From NCBI GenBank assembly GCA_963575745.1, contig CAUYUJ010001401.1:37665-101664 (forward strand): DNA of 64,000 nt. Reading direction: 5' to 3'. The position numbers were made by a program, and so were the translations under genes. Source of the DNA: Prorocentrum cordatum (lineage: Eukaryota > Sar > Dinophyceae > Prorocentrales > Prorocentraceae). Positions 41,301 through 50,000 of this stretch are shown here, one piece after another (position 1 is the first letter of the stretch; each line of letters opens with the position of its first letter). The notes under the pieces were generated by a model, which saw nothing but the letters and a program-made list of their open reading frames with translations, ran no database searches and was not told the origin of the DNA.

Positions 41301-42836
41301 GTACGTGGCCACCAGGAGGCAGATGAGGCAGCCACAATGTCGTGATGCCGCTGAGCTGTGCTGGGGCTCGTGGGGACCGCTGGCATCTGGGTGTTCATCA
41401 TCGATGGGGTCGTTGTCGATGTCGGCCTGCCAGTGGTCGATGGCACTGGGGTTGGAGTCAGTCACGTTGTCACCTCCTGCGGTCTGGGGATGTCCAGGTC
41501 TAGCCAGTGGTGCAGCGGGGCTGAAGCCGCCACTGCACGGACTGGCATGAGCTGGCGAAGCAGTGGAATGGCTTGTCACGTCAGCGGCAGTGACGCCTTC
41601 AGCGTCGTTGAGCCGCGCACAAGGGTCGGCCTGATCTGAGGTGTGGGGCGCACTGCTTTGCCACGGGGCGAGCCCAAAGTAAGGCTCACTGTCGCGGTCA
41701 CGCTGAGCCGAGTCGCCTGATGGTATCGTGCCGTCTCGATCCTGGATATCGATGTCGTCCTGGCTATCCTCCGACGCGTGGAACGAGTCCATGGATGTAT
41801 TGCCGATATCGCTGGCCGCGATGTGCTGGAGCAGCCATGATACGGGATCTTCTGCGGCCTGATCGGTGCCGTCCGTCGGCGCCGCAGCGAGCTCCGCCTC
41901 GACGAGCGGCAGCATGTCTGGCGGTTGGTGCAGGATAACATCAGCGAGGTACGCCATGGCGTCATGGTCGGGTGGAGGGAGACCTCTTGGCAGCAGAGCA
42001 TGGGCCCGTGAGAGGTATGGCGGCAAAGGTGCCATGAAAGCCTCAGGGCCAACGAGCGTGGCACGAGCGCCCTGGTACTCCAGAAGGAGGCCGAAATAGC
42101 GGGTGGCGTACTCGCGGCTGCTCTGGATCCGAGTGAGGTTGCGGTTGATGCGCTGCCTGTCGGGGCCCGCTCTGTGCCAGATGTCCTCGCACATGTCGAC
42201 CGCGGTGCGATGACGCAGGGCGTCGGTGGTGTCCTCGGACGCCTCAAGGAAGAGGTGATCGTACTGTGGCAGATGGAGCGTCGCCAGGATGTACGGGACG
42301 CAGTCCTCGAGCCATGCCCAGAACATGTCCTGGTTATCCTCACCTGGTGCCCACGCCGCAGCACACGGTATGAGCCGGGCGCGGATCATCATCAGGTGCC
42401 AGAAAGCAGGGTCTTCCTCGGGTTCGCCCCTATCTCGCATGGGAGTGGTGGGACCCGTAGGGCAATAGCGGGGCACAACAGCGGGGCTGAAGCCGCCACT
42501 GTGTGCATGGCCAATACTGCACGGACTCGCGGCAGCGGTGCCGTCCACGATCGGGTCCAAAATGGTGCAGTGATCGTACTTGTAGATGCTGTTATCGTAG
42601 AGGTAGAAAAGGGACGCACGTTCAACGTGCTGCAGGAGAAACCCACCTCCATGCTGTGGCGCACCGCCTGAAGACGGGTGTGCTCCAGCGAGCGAGGGGA
42701 GGGCCAGGCTGCAAGCAAGGCGCCACATGATGGCGAGGCCTGGCGGGCGGCGCGAGCGATGAGCCAAAAGCTGCATGTCAGCACGCATCTTTAGGTACCC
42801 CTGCATGCTCATGTACATTGCAACAAACACACCCAC
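38118..42836 (-). CDS. Retroelement ORF2 with membrane segments and ART-like motifs
   Basis: A 1572-codon frame starting at an ATG at 42836, in the same frame as ORF1 but after its stop, 154 bases away. It has an N-terminal hydrophobic stretch (MWRLACSLALPSLAGA), two further hydrophobic segments near residues 500 (CLICLLVATYAIAIAM) and 605 (GGVVCGLLLVGAKLLAQGA), and an Ala-rich region. Near residues 929-995 are FWHGTRGDLAARL and GRTYTSVHPSLAAWY. This HGT...YTS...Y arrangement matches the H and Y motifs of ADP-ribosyltransferase/PARP-type folds; the third motif is not certain. Near 38620 WSCLQC begins a zinc ribbon completed in another frame (CPDCGRSGL, DYSCNSWTC), so the real frame leaves this ORF near 38560. 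Contains hairpins B7-B11. Confidence 0.7.
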   Translation of the reverse strand: MGVFVAMYMSMQGYLKMRADMQLLAHRSRRPPGLAIMWRLACSLALPSLAGAHPSSGGAPQHGGGFLLQHVERASLFYLYDNSIYKYDHCTILDPIVDGTAAASPCSIGHAHSGGFSPAVVPRYCPTGPTTPMRDRGEPEEDPAFWHLMMIRARLIPCAAAWAPGEDNQDMFWAWLEDCVPYILATLHLPQYDHLFLEASEDTTDALRHRTAVDMCEDIWHRAGPDRQRINRNLTRIQSSREYATRYFGLLLEYQGARATLVGPEAFMAPLPPYLSRAHALLPRGLPPPDHDAMAYLADVILHQPPDMLPLVEAELAAAPTDGTDQAAEDPVSWLLQHIAASDIGNTSMDSFHASEDSQDDIDIQDRDGTIPSGDSAQRDRDSEPYFGLAPWQSSAPHTSDQADPCARLNDAEGVTAADVTSHSTASPAHASPCSGGFSPAAPLARPGHPQTAGGDNVTDSNPSAIDHWQADIDNDPIDDEHPDASGPHEPQHSSAASRHCGCLICLLVATYAIAIAMPYKDQIDGYLPTPSRDPSYRQRRRRQATAPGPSVSTIFRRKTTFYVTSTLRATLKWTSDKLRDGVSGGATAVGVGFGGALKWASGKLGAIATGGVVCGLLLVGAKLLAQGAVGHVGARICARALDSSTAQWCLRCCQPSRRPKDEATHKMPCTLADEHDDQQVHALRHPLLQEHYAAAVAAAVADVTTATTAAIVEVTAAVSRASSVTPRSTSPIPRDGSKNGATFGNLPTNEDATAHGSDTEPRETSERTHGSPWSIFRHADARGSSPDADTQPPRRRARYASPDRPQAPSGPGTPYTALKPPTRNLRNTIQRDPAVPEPPKSILNALYQNGFALGNSGVSTEDIKDALRLHDHPRFTHDPTLQVLGPWTDIMQRPPNRLTWVLEDSGGNSGETIFPYLTWDLRQPTTDAPTVFWHGTRGDLAARLAACGGHLLPGPRREAKGRTGPNVGRTYTSVHPSLAAWYAIPPHPPYSLEDDTLAWGPIALWMCEATQPPRGENRHNYVKGEAHGARLIYPRVLSLLIRMDWCAPTEAASRCRALPHAYGMGDCAHVLHIAGYDHPDLREAAEAHDQEASTRRRSAIAAAWPPPQALYSPEAARAWAKQHYDTEAATRDDPNQPRPRVSLHILQLDPKPLIDLVYTGLQAVPVRGHPDAHGSRPSGSSPGAASGPPRTYKSGTALAHSPDPSSTSSGVDERRTPSLISAAAALARGRARARRSASRSSRQSDGNSTSDNSGIETWEHIVTEEEPTAYHVLAYHVRDVRSRVNAPGIEVWLDPGDHHDGAYLPWGTTVMGYRVIDPTVDGRDGWVILHHDHGDTTTKLWAPTQVHVKGDDSWRTVMVPADMGPQWIRCHAEDARLPAEVVRTTGQSWFADVWPLWDRPRPHPDDPGTNEHALPPLPGRWSCLQCTIPMLSMLPILRLAATHSLAPRANQRAQTAAAADCVHLWTGPRTTRATVGRVHTAPIRGTPTHAACPAGVPTPQATQPARRPCHRDAAAHPCPPIRQRASPPRPQGTPPSAFRPRGRTSTTRASRLPGPMVPPTTAAARPQAGIA
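38370..38646 (-). CDS. Zinc-ribbon segment in a third frame
   Basis: Between ORF2 and the endonuclease ORF, the sensible protein is read in a third frame from about 38560 to 38340: NTQLGTSGQPTCPDCGRSG and DYSCNSWTCAYSTNKRDSD, with two C-x2-C or C-x4-C pairs that would bind zinc. It joins the endonuclease frame at the run CCCCCCA (minus, 38341-38335), which has the form X-XXY-YYZ of a minus-one slippery site in this frame (CAC CCC CCA). Confidence 0.6.
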
Positions 42837-42989
42837 AGCAAGATGACAGGTGTCCCTACACCAGGTAGCTTGCTCGTGCTGCTGCCAAAAATGACATGAT
42901 ATAGCAAGGAGGAGGTACGACGAGAAGTGAGAAGGGATGCCTCTGAAGGCGCTTCCTCGGAGGGCTGAGGCGGGCCCTCTGAGGCACCT

Positions 42990-45557
42990 TCAATAGGGTT
43001 CCTGTGTGGCCCGCCCCTTGTCTTTGCCTTTGTCAGCCCCTGGGGGCCCCGTCCCTGGGGTGACCTGGCCTGGCTGGTCGATCCACCCGCAGACAGCCAC
43101 GGTATCGGCAACTGGTGCAGCTTCCTCCTTTTTGGTTTCGAGGGTGGCCACCTGGGGCAGGTGGATGGTACCCCCCGTGAGGTGCCCGAGGAGGGCCTGG
43201 ATGTCGCCGCGCAGTGCAGCAGCTCCGGTAGTTGCCGTCTGTTGCTGAGTGACGACGGTGGCAAGCCCTCGTTCCAAGCCTGAAACGTGCTCCGTGAGTG
43301 TGGCCTGGGATGAGAGAACGCCCGCAAGCTGGACCTGCATGTTGTCCACCGTGTTGGCAAGCAGCTCGTGCTGTTGTTCCATGTGTTGGATGCGGGTCGT
43401 GGCGGCATCTGACAGTTTAGGGGCCGTAGCGAAGCGTTCGCCGAGGGTGTTCGGTTCGCGCGATGTCACGCTGAATTCATCCCCTGATGAGAGGATCTCG
43501 ACGTCGCCTGGTACCTCGGCGGCTGCGTCAGCGTGCCCTTCCGTGTGGCCCCCACCTTCAACCGCCACCGTGCCAGGTTGCGGGTCATGCCCGTCCCCAC
43601 CTGGTCCTTGGACGGCCGTCTGCTCGGCAGCTCCATCCGTGCCGTGCGGGGGTGCAGAGGAGCTGCGGCCTGGGGCGCCGTGTGATCTTGCGTGCGGCGT
43701 GGCGTCGCGTTTCCCGCTGGAGGATCGGTGGCGCTTGGCTAAAGGCTCCTCCTTGGGGATTGGGAGCAGTGCGACGCCCTTGCCTTTGGGCGTGGCAGTC
43801 ATGAGGTCGTGGAGGTAGGGGCTCTGGGCCGCTTTGGTTAGGAGTGTGCCCGTGGCGGGGCTGAAGCCGCCACCACGGGCGGGCGGCGTCACAGGCTCTG
43901 TGATAGTGGTAGGGGTGACAATGGTAACGTTGTCCCTCTTCGGCACGACCTCAGCCAACGGGGCCTCGGTGATGCTCCACGGGATGGGGCACCCTGCGAC
44001 CTGTACCGTATATGTGGGTGGGGGACGATGAGCGCGCACTAAGGCAAACTGCGCCGAAGTGGCTGGGTCCCAGGCGGTGTGGTAGACCTCACAGTCCCAT
44101 TTGACGGACGGGCCCGTGAGAGTCTTAGCAAGCTGGGTCAGCGTGGCATGGCGTGCCGCAATGCCCGTGATGCGGCATCGCGTCTTGGCGAGAGTGGCTT
44201 CACAGCCACGGATGCTGACGGCAGCGGCCTTGGCGGCGTCTGACCCACGTGCAACACGGATCCCCAATAGGCCTGACTTGCCGTGCCTGACGACTCCTAG
44301 GGCTTTGAAGTCCACCGACTTCTGAAACGCCTCTGCCATCGTGATGGGCTGGTCCTCGGGGAACCACACGGTCTGGTACTTGTCTGCCGTGGGCTCGTCC
44401 GCACCTACGTTGCTGAGGTCGTAGGTGGCGCCGAGTTGCCCCGAACCCGCCAAGACCTTGTCAACTGCTTGAAGACTGACGCCGAAAGTGGCAGCCAGGG
44501 ACCTTTTTCCGACGCCAGATCCGTACCTGCCTAGACTTTTGCAGGGTTCGAGGATAGTGACGGCTTTAAAGTTGCCGTGGAAAAGGGCCTTGAAGGTGTC
44601 CTGAAGCTGACTGTCGAGCTCCTGGCGGCGAGCGTCTTTCTTAGACTCCCTGTGCTTTTGGTTTTGGCGCGCCTTGTCCTGTGGAGCGGAGTCCCCTCGG
44701 AAAGGACCCTTGGCGCGTGGACCACCGTTCACGGGGGCGCCTCCCGAGAACTGATCCTCGAAGGCCTGATGCATGGAGGGGACTGCGGCGATGGCTTCGG
44801 TTTCATGTATGGTCACCCGAATCCAGCATACGTGGTCGGCAGGATCAATGGTGGCGACGGCTACTTTTTCCGTGCAGGCGACTTCCTTGGTGCCCAGCTG
44901 GTACACGGTCACGGGGACGTGCGTGTGAACCACTTTGGGCGCCTTGGGGTGGCGCTTCAGCACGGGGACGGCGAGCTCGGTGCCGACGTAGTTGTCGTTT
45001 TTTGGGCCCATGACAGCGATAGCGAGCTGACCCGTGGTACGCTTACCCTGCTCGAGATGGTGCTGCAGCAGCCGCTCGCCGCTCTCGTAGTCGTGGAGGC
45101 TGATGCTGGGCTTGTACGTCTTGCCGTCGTCGAGTGATGTGGGTTCGGCCAGGACTGGGACCTTCCAGAAGGCCGGGTCCAAGGCAATAAATTTGGCGTC
45201 CGCAGCCTGAAGACGTGCGGACGCAGCTGGTGGATAGGATGTGTCACCACCATTGCGCTTAGGCTTGCTGCGCTGGTGGTGATCCAGCGTGTAGCTGATC
45301 TGGTTGGCGGCACACATGCGAATCAAGGCACTGCCGAGCTTCTTGGTGTTGGTCTTGTGCATGTCGTACGTGGCCTGCAGCTCGTCCGCGTTCAGCTCGG
45401 CGAGCCCGTTGTATGCGGCTGTGGGGCGGTCAGACCCCGCTTGCTTGAAGGCTGCAATGCAGTCCTGTTTGCGTTGGAGGAGGGATCCTTCAGCTGCAGG
45501 ACGTGAGCTCGGCGGCTGCTTGGAAGAGCGACGGCGCTCCGGCTTGGCGGGGGCCAT
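42990..45557 (-). CDS. Retroelement ORF1
   Basis: The start is taken at the ATG at 45557 (MAPAKPERRRSSKQPPSSRP) because everything upstream is (CT)n/poly-Ser-Leu repeat. About 855 residues. Parts in order: a basic N-terminus; a helical domain (SLLQRKQDCIAAFKQAGSD, DELQATYDMHKTNTKKLGS); a mixed alpha/beta region (GKRTTGQLAIAVMGPKND, DHVCWIRVTIHETEA); a basic RNA-binding-like segment (DKARQNQKHRESKKDARRQE); another folded region; a disordered stretch; and a C-terminal coiled coil (TRIQHMEQQHELLANTVDNM). This suits an ORF1/gag-like RNA-binding protein, although no RRM or CCHC motif is evident. Stop TGA at 42990. Contains hairpin B12. Confidence 0.65.
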   Translation of the reverse strand: MAPAKPERRRSSKQPPSSRPAAEGSLLQRKQDCIAAFKQAGSDRPTAAYNGLAELNADELQATYDMHKTNTKKLGSALIRMCAANQISYTLDHHQRSKPKRNGGDTSYPPAASARLQAADAKFIALDPAFWKVPVLAEPTSLDDGKTYKPSISLHDYESGERLLQHHLEQGKRTTGQLAIAVMGPKNDNYVGTELAVPVLKRHPKAPKVVHTHVPVTVYQLGTKEVACTEKVAVATIDPADHVCWIRVTIHETEAIAAVPSMHQAFEDQFSGGAPVNGGPRAKGPFRGDSAPQDKARQNQKHRESKKDARRQELDSQLQDTFKALFHGNFKAVTILEPCKSLGRYGSGVGKRSLAATFGVSLQAVDKVLAGSGQLGATYDLSNVGADEPTADKYQTVWFPEDQPITMAEAFQKSVDFKALGVVRHGKSGLLGIRVARGSDAAKAAAVSIRGCEATLAKTRCRITGIAARHATLTQLAKTLTGPSVKWDCEVYHTAWDPATSAQFALVRAHRPPPTYTVQVAGCPIPWSITEAPLAEVVPKRDNVTIVTPTTITEPVTPPARGGGFSPATGTLLTKAAQSPYLHDLMTATPKGKGVALLPIPKEEPLAKRHRSSSGKRDATPHARSHGAPGRSSSAPPHGTDGAAEQTAVQGPGGDGHDPQPGTVAVEGGGHTEGHADAAAEVPGDVEILSSGDEFSVTSREPNTLGERFATAPKLSDAATTRIQHMEQQHELLANTVDNMQVQLAGVLSSQATLTEHVSGLERGLATVVTQQQTATTGAAALRGDIQALLGHLTGGTIHLPQVATLETKKEEAAPVADTVAVCGWIDQPGQVTPGTGPPGADKGKDKGRATQEPY

Positions 45558-45712
45558 TGCGGCGGGCGCTCTGGTGGGAGGGAAGAGGTGACGCGAATCA
45601 GTAGGGTCCTGCTGGGACCCCTCCGGTCTCGCGAGGCCTGGGAGACTGGCTCCGAGGCGGGGCGCTTCGCGTCGCGGCTGCGGTCTGAGTGCAGGGCACT
45701 CTCGAGCCGAGA

Positions 45713-46240
<528 letters not shown>

Positions 46241-46504
46241 GAGATGGGGGAGGGAGGAGCGAGAAGGGAGGGAGGGAGGAGGGAGGGAGGGGGACGAGCG
46301 CCCCACGAAGCCAACGAGGCCACGTTGCACAATTCTCGTCGGAGTCGCGCTCGGGTGATCTCGGGGGATCTGGGGCCAGCGGTTGGGCAAGGCCTGAAGC
46401 GTGGAACAAGGCGGAACGACGGGATCATTTGGCAATGAAGCGCAAGACTGATCGGACCCGACGAGCTCGCCATGAACAGCAAGTGGCGGCAACGAGGCGG
46501 GCGC

Positions 46505-46695
46505 GGGGCCCCGCCCTCAAGACAGGAACCCGTCCTCCAAGGGAAGCCGCCCTCAAAACAGAAAGCCGCCCTCAAGACAAGAATCCGCCCTAAAAACAGG
46601 AAGCCGCCCTCAAGACAGGTAAGTGAGCCTCGAACTTCAAAGTGGTGCATTATGGAGCCGCCCTCAAAACTTCAAGACAAGAACCCGTCCCCCGA
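46505..46695. repeat. GCCGCCCTCAAGACA tandem repeat
   Basis: Eight or so imperfect copies of GCCGCCCTCAA(A/G)ACA with AAGAA(C/T)CCG spacers, in units of about 20-25 bases. Not coding. Confidence 0.75.
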
Positions 46696-46726
46696 GGGAA
46701 TCGCGGCGCGAGCGGTCCCTACCTCA

Positions 46727-47057
46727 GACGTCCCACTCGTCGGCGTCTGGGACGAAGACGCCCTTGATGCCGTCGTGGGTGTGCGCGACGTGATTCAACT
46801 CCTCCTTGATGGATCCGTAGATCTGCTGGTAGGCCTGCATGGTGAAGAACAAATGCGCCTTGCCGCGAAACATCACGGAAGGGGCCTCGTCCCCGCCGCC
46901 ACCGTCCTCGCCCCCGCCGCCACCGTCCCCGCCGTCAGGAGAGCCATCGCGTGAGCCATCATCGCTGCCGGACTCGATGACCTCGTCCGAATCTGAATTG
47001 CTGCTGCTGCTGCTGACGTAGACCTGCTCCTCGCGCGACGCGACGCCGATCTCGTCC
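46727..47057 (-). CDS. Gene B, C-terminal exon with module shared with gene C
   Basis: Acidic/Ser/Gly linker (DSDEVIESGSDDGSRDGSP) followed by MFRGKAHLFFTMQAYQQIYG, then ELNHVAHTHDGIKGVFVPDA and a stop after EWDV. The order aromatic-x-M-x2-Y-x3-(Y/F)-G ... LNHV ... DG(I/V)(K/R)G(V)xVP matches gene C at 27470-27360, so both genes share a paralogous module of unknown role. Position downstream of the methyltransferase motif X exon on the same strand suggests the same gene. Confidence 0.58.
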
Positions 47058-47379
47058 TAGAGCGCGGCGGCGAGGAGGGGCCCGGGCCCGGGCGAGGGAC
47101 TGAGGAGGCTGCCGAGAAGAATCACAAGGTGGAGGAAGAGGGCGAGAGGGGGGGAAGGGCGGCGAGAGGAGGGGCAGGGCGAGGAGGACGAGGTGACGAG
47201 GGCGAGGAGGGCGAAGCGGAAGGCCGAGGGCCGAGGATGAGGGAGAGTAGGGAAGGGAGGGTGTCCCGCTCAACTCATCCACCCCTCGTCTCCTCGGCTC
47301 TGCCCTCTCCTCCTCCTCGCTTGCGACCCCTCTCCGAGAACGCGTTTCGATCGGCCCCTGGGCCCCAGGGTCGGCGAGG

Positions 47380-47680
47380 AGGGGAGGCGATGCGAAAGAG
47401 CGAACCGCCCAAGTTGCCAGGCCCACAACAGCCTTCCGACCCGAAGTCAGGCGCACCGCTTCCGCCAACGGGGCCGCGGCGACGATCACCAGCCAGACAG
47501 CGAAGAGGACAGCGCCGCAGAAGGCATTGCCCGCCAAGTCCATCAACTCGTCCTGCCCGAACTCCTCGCCGAACCCCGAATTGTCTGCCTGCTTCTGGAA
47601 CGTATGCGTGAACCCCTGCAAAGCTAGGCACTCCTCGCCTGTTCCGACGGCCCCTGAATGCCATCCAGGGCTAGGGCGGG
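47380..47680 (-). CDS. Gene B, methyltransferase motifs IX-X exon
   Basis: Encodes GEECLALQGFTHTFQKQ and DELMDLAGNAFCGAVLFAV. The string ECLxLQGF is C5-methyltransferase motif IX-like and DLAGNAFxGxV is motif X. These close the catalytic domain begun at 50000-48857, which confirms the exon order on the minus strand. A hydrophobic tail follows (FAVWLVIVAAAPLAEAV). Flanking DNA is G/C-rich low complexity. Confidence 0.75.
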
Positions 47681-48184
47681 GCGCAGCGGCGAAGCAACCG
47701 ACGGCGACGGCGACGAAATCGACGACGAGGACAACCGCGGCGACGGCATGCGGGGCAGGGGAAAGGAGAGGAGGATACGAAGACGAACTGACCGTCCTCG
47801 TTTCTAGTCGAAGAAGGAGAGAGACGGCAACGAGGGAAGAGGGGGGCGAGGGGCGAGGGGCGAGGGCTCGAGGGGAGGAGGTGCGAGGATCCAGAGCGCG
47901 AGAAGCGATGGGTCGAGAGGCGAGGGGGAGAAGTGCGAGGGTCGAGAAGGCAAGGTGCGAGGGATCGAGAATCGAGAACCGAAGAGAAAACAGATGCGTC
48001 ATGGGGGCGTCGCCTGGAAGCCGCAAAGCCGACTGAATAAGAGCCTGTCCACAACTTTGTCCTTCACCTTGGCAGGGCTCCTCCTACACATCCCCACATC
48101 ACCCCTCCCACGCATCCGCCCCCGCCTGCTGCCCCCCGCCCCAAGGGGGTGACCTTGCCGCAAGTGCCGACCCCCCGGGCCCAC
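47681..48184. other. Gene B intron
   Basis: No exon evident. The right half (47800-47990) is a purine-rich minisatellite of GGCGAGGGGCGAGGG and GTGCGAGG units. Confidence 0.5.
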
Positions 48185-48660
48185 ATCAAAGAGGAGCTCA
48201 CGATCGTCGCGGTGCGGTTCTCGCGGACCTTGCCCCAGCTGCTGGACATGTTCATGTCCAAGACGTCTATGGTCTTGAGCCCCGAGGCAGGCCCCTCAGT
48301 TGATTCCCAAAGATAGAGCAACTCCTTCGGCCGCTGAGGCAACCCCGCTGCCTTCTCCAGGAACTCCTCCGGAAAAGTGGGAGGATAATCGATATGTGCA
48401 TGCAGGTAGTAGTCCATGTGGTCGGACCTGTACTTGGGCCCCTCCTTATCCTTCTCCTTCTTGGGCTTCTTCGTCGTCTTCGGCTTGGACTCGGACTCCT
48501 CCTTTCGGGCGCTGTTCATCCTCGCCACCGCGGGGTCGTCGTTCGACAGCAAGAACGCCGATAAAGGGCAACCTGCGACGACTCCGGGGACGCTCTCAAA
48601 CCGTTCCGGGGGCCGCTGGAGCGACCACTCGCGGGGGGCCAGGTTGGAGATCTGCGCCTA
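48185..48660 (-). CDS. Gene B, methyltransferase target-recognition region exon
   Basis: Begins after an AG at 48661-48662 with AQISNLAPREWSLQRPPERF and continues through a basic linker (KPKTTKKPKKEKDKEG) to YYLHAHIDYPPTFPEEFLEK and DVLDMNMSSSWGKVRENRTA. It lies between motif VIII and motif IX exons, where the target-recognition domain of C5-methyltransferases sits. The final residues before the border read VSSSLMW. The assignment depends on position, since this domain has no fixed motif. Confidence 0.65.
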
Positions 48661-48856
48661 ACGCCCGAGAGGGTTCACGGAGAGGGGTCAGCGAGGGCTC
48701 CAAAGGGGGAATGGCAGAGCCCCGAAGCGGAGTGGCGAGGCAAGAGGGGAAGGGGGGCTGAGGCCAACCCGAGTGCCTAAGAGGGGCTCGGGGATCCCAA
48801 AAGCCAAGGCCCCGCATGGTGAGGAGGGGGGGGGGGGCAAGGGCAAGGGCACTTCG

Positions 48857-49199
48857 CCGCGCAGCCTTCGATGCCGGCGATGGCGTGGATCATGCCCACC
48901 ATGTCCCGCTGCCAGGCTGGCGCCTCGAAGTCGTCGTCAAGCTGGGAGATCTTCTCATCTGCTATACGCACTCCGATCACGTAGTACCGCTCTCTCTTGG
49001 AAGGCACGCCGTAATCCAAAGCATCGAGCACGAGCGGCGTGCATAAATAGCCCGCTTCGTTGGCCAATGCCACGATTGAATCCAAATTGCTGGGGCCACC
49101 GTCAGAGGGCTTCACCGACAAAATCTTAACGTTCTCAATGATAAACACCGCCGGGTGGTGCGCGGCGATGCACCTCATGCATGCCCTGGCTGTCCCGCC
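48857..49199 (-). CDS. Gene B, methyltransferase motifs VI-VIII exon
   Basis: After an AG at about 49200 it encodes CIAAHHPAVFIIENVKILS, where the ENV is motif VI of C5-methyltransferases. It continues with YGVPSKRERYYVIGVRI, matching motif VIII (RxR in a YGVPxxRER context), and ends in HAIAGIEGCAA near a GT at 48857. ENV and RER are the residues that contact the target cytosine and the methylation intermediate, so the catalytic pocket is at least partly intact. Confidence 0.8.
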
Positions 49200-49494
49200 T
49201 GCGGGCGGGGGCGCGAGGGGGGATGGGAACGTCATTTGACCTCCCCCTGATTTGCCCCCCTCCTCCGTCATCCTACTCTCCTCTCATCCACATCCTAGCG
49301 CCCTCCTTCTCCAATCCTTCACCGCCTCCCGCCCTGGCCCCCCCCCCCCCATGTTCGAAACAAAATATCATCCAGCTGCCTGTCGGGGCCGCCACCTGGA
49401 CCCCTGGGCCCTGGTGGGACTTGCAAGTGACTTGGCTGCGCGACCGACCTCCCCTCCCCGCCCCCATGGGCCCCTGAGCCCCGGCAGATCTTAA

Positions 49495-50000
49495 ACCGCC
49501 AAAGCTGCGGCGCCTGTTTTCGACTGCTCCTCTGCGTCGTCGCCCTCCTTCGACACGCACCCGTGGTTGTCGCTCCTGTGGACGTTGCACGGGCTGATTG
49601 AATCACATTCGATCCCGCAGGTGAACATCAATACCTGTGGAATTCGCTGGGGCGCGTCATCCACGTCAGTCGTGATCGAAGAGTTAAGCAGGTTGAGGTC
49701 GGGGAAGAGGGCGGCCGTGGGAAAGAACCACTTCAAGAAGTCCTGCTTAAAGGGAACATTCTCGCAGCTGAATTTGTGCTGGACGGTCATGTCCAACCCG
49801 CATTCGCCGCGCACGAAACCGAAGAAATCCACCAACGATAAGACCGCAACATCAGTGCCACTGCAGCCAGTCCCCACGGTGAACTCCCCCCCACACGCCC
49901 GATGCAAGCTGGTCGCGCCCTGCGAGAAGCGGAGCTTATCTGCAGGCCCTAAGCGATGCCAGAGCTGCTGGAGTATCGTCTTCATGGGATCGTCGGCGCC
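49495..50000 (-). CDS. Gene B, methyltransferase motifs I-IV exon
   Basis: Encodes TVGTGCSGTDVAVLSLVDFFG (motif I, S-adenosylmethionine binding, about 49880-49818), KFSCENVPFKQDFLKWFFP (motif II region), LFPDLNLLNSS (motif III-like) and MFTCGIECDSISPCN (motif IV region, about 49630-49590). The catalytic cysteine normally lies in PCQ or, in some divergent families, SC. Here the candidates are the Cys of TCG or of SPCN, so activity is not assured. The product is a DNA cytosine-C5 methyltransferase-like protein acting in the nucleus. Confidence 0.78.

Larger units (their letters stand above)
30454..43880 (+). repeat. Hairpin element family B (12 copies)
   Basis: Copies, all in one orientation: 30454-30476, 30566-30597, 31870-31890, 34122-34140, 35915-35938, 37133-37155, 38208-38235, 39283-39307, 40399-40419, 41510-41538, 42478-42502, 43848-43880. 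The layout is left arm, GGCT, two-base loop GA, AGCC, one unpaired G, right arm. Arm sequences differ but pair in most copies: GCGGGGG/CCCCCGC (B2), GCCCCAG/CTGGGGC-type (B8), GTGCAGCGG/CCACTGCAC (B10, one mismatch), GCCCGTGGCGG/CCACCACGGGC (B12, one mismatch). B4 has weak arms. In B7 and B9 the inner stem is GCCT/AGGC, a compensatory swap, and in B1 and B8 the loop is GG. All copies lie inside the retroelement ORFs, in all three frames. Confidence 0.9.
30067..45557 (-). mobile_element. Very large LINE-like non-LTR retroelement (APE endonuclease, RT, RNase H)
   Basis: One block of minus-strand ORFs in the order ORF1, ORF2 (membrane/ART-like), endonuclease plus reverse transcriptase, zinc knuckle plus RNase H, and a terminal ORF. 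No LTRs, integrase or protease were seen. The APE-type endonuclease followed by RT and RNase H defines a LINE-type element. At about 15.5 kb of coding it is far longer than typical LINEs. Successive open frames are offset each time by one base in the same direction (near 38560, at 38335-38341, near 32960, at 30760). This implies four single-base losses or programmed shifts, so present activity is doubtful. Twelve family B hairpins are scattered through it. Its ends are undefined; an (AG)n tract lies directly upstream. Confidence 0.8.

Noticed and set aside
30067-45557. LTR retrotransposon or DNA virus interpretation of the large element
   Set aside because: No long terminal repeats, integrase, protease or capsid signature was seen; APE endonuclease plus RT plus RNase H fits a LINE-type element.
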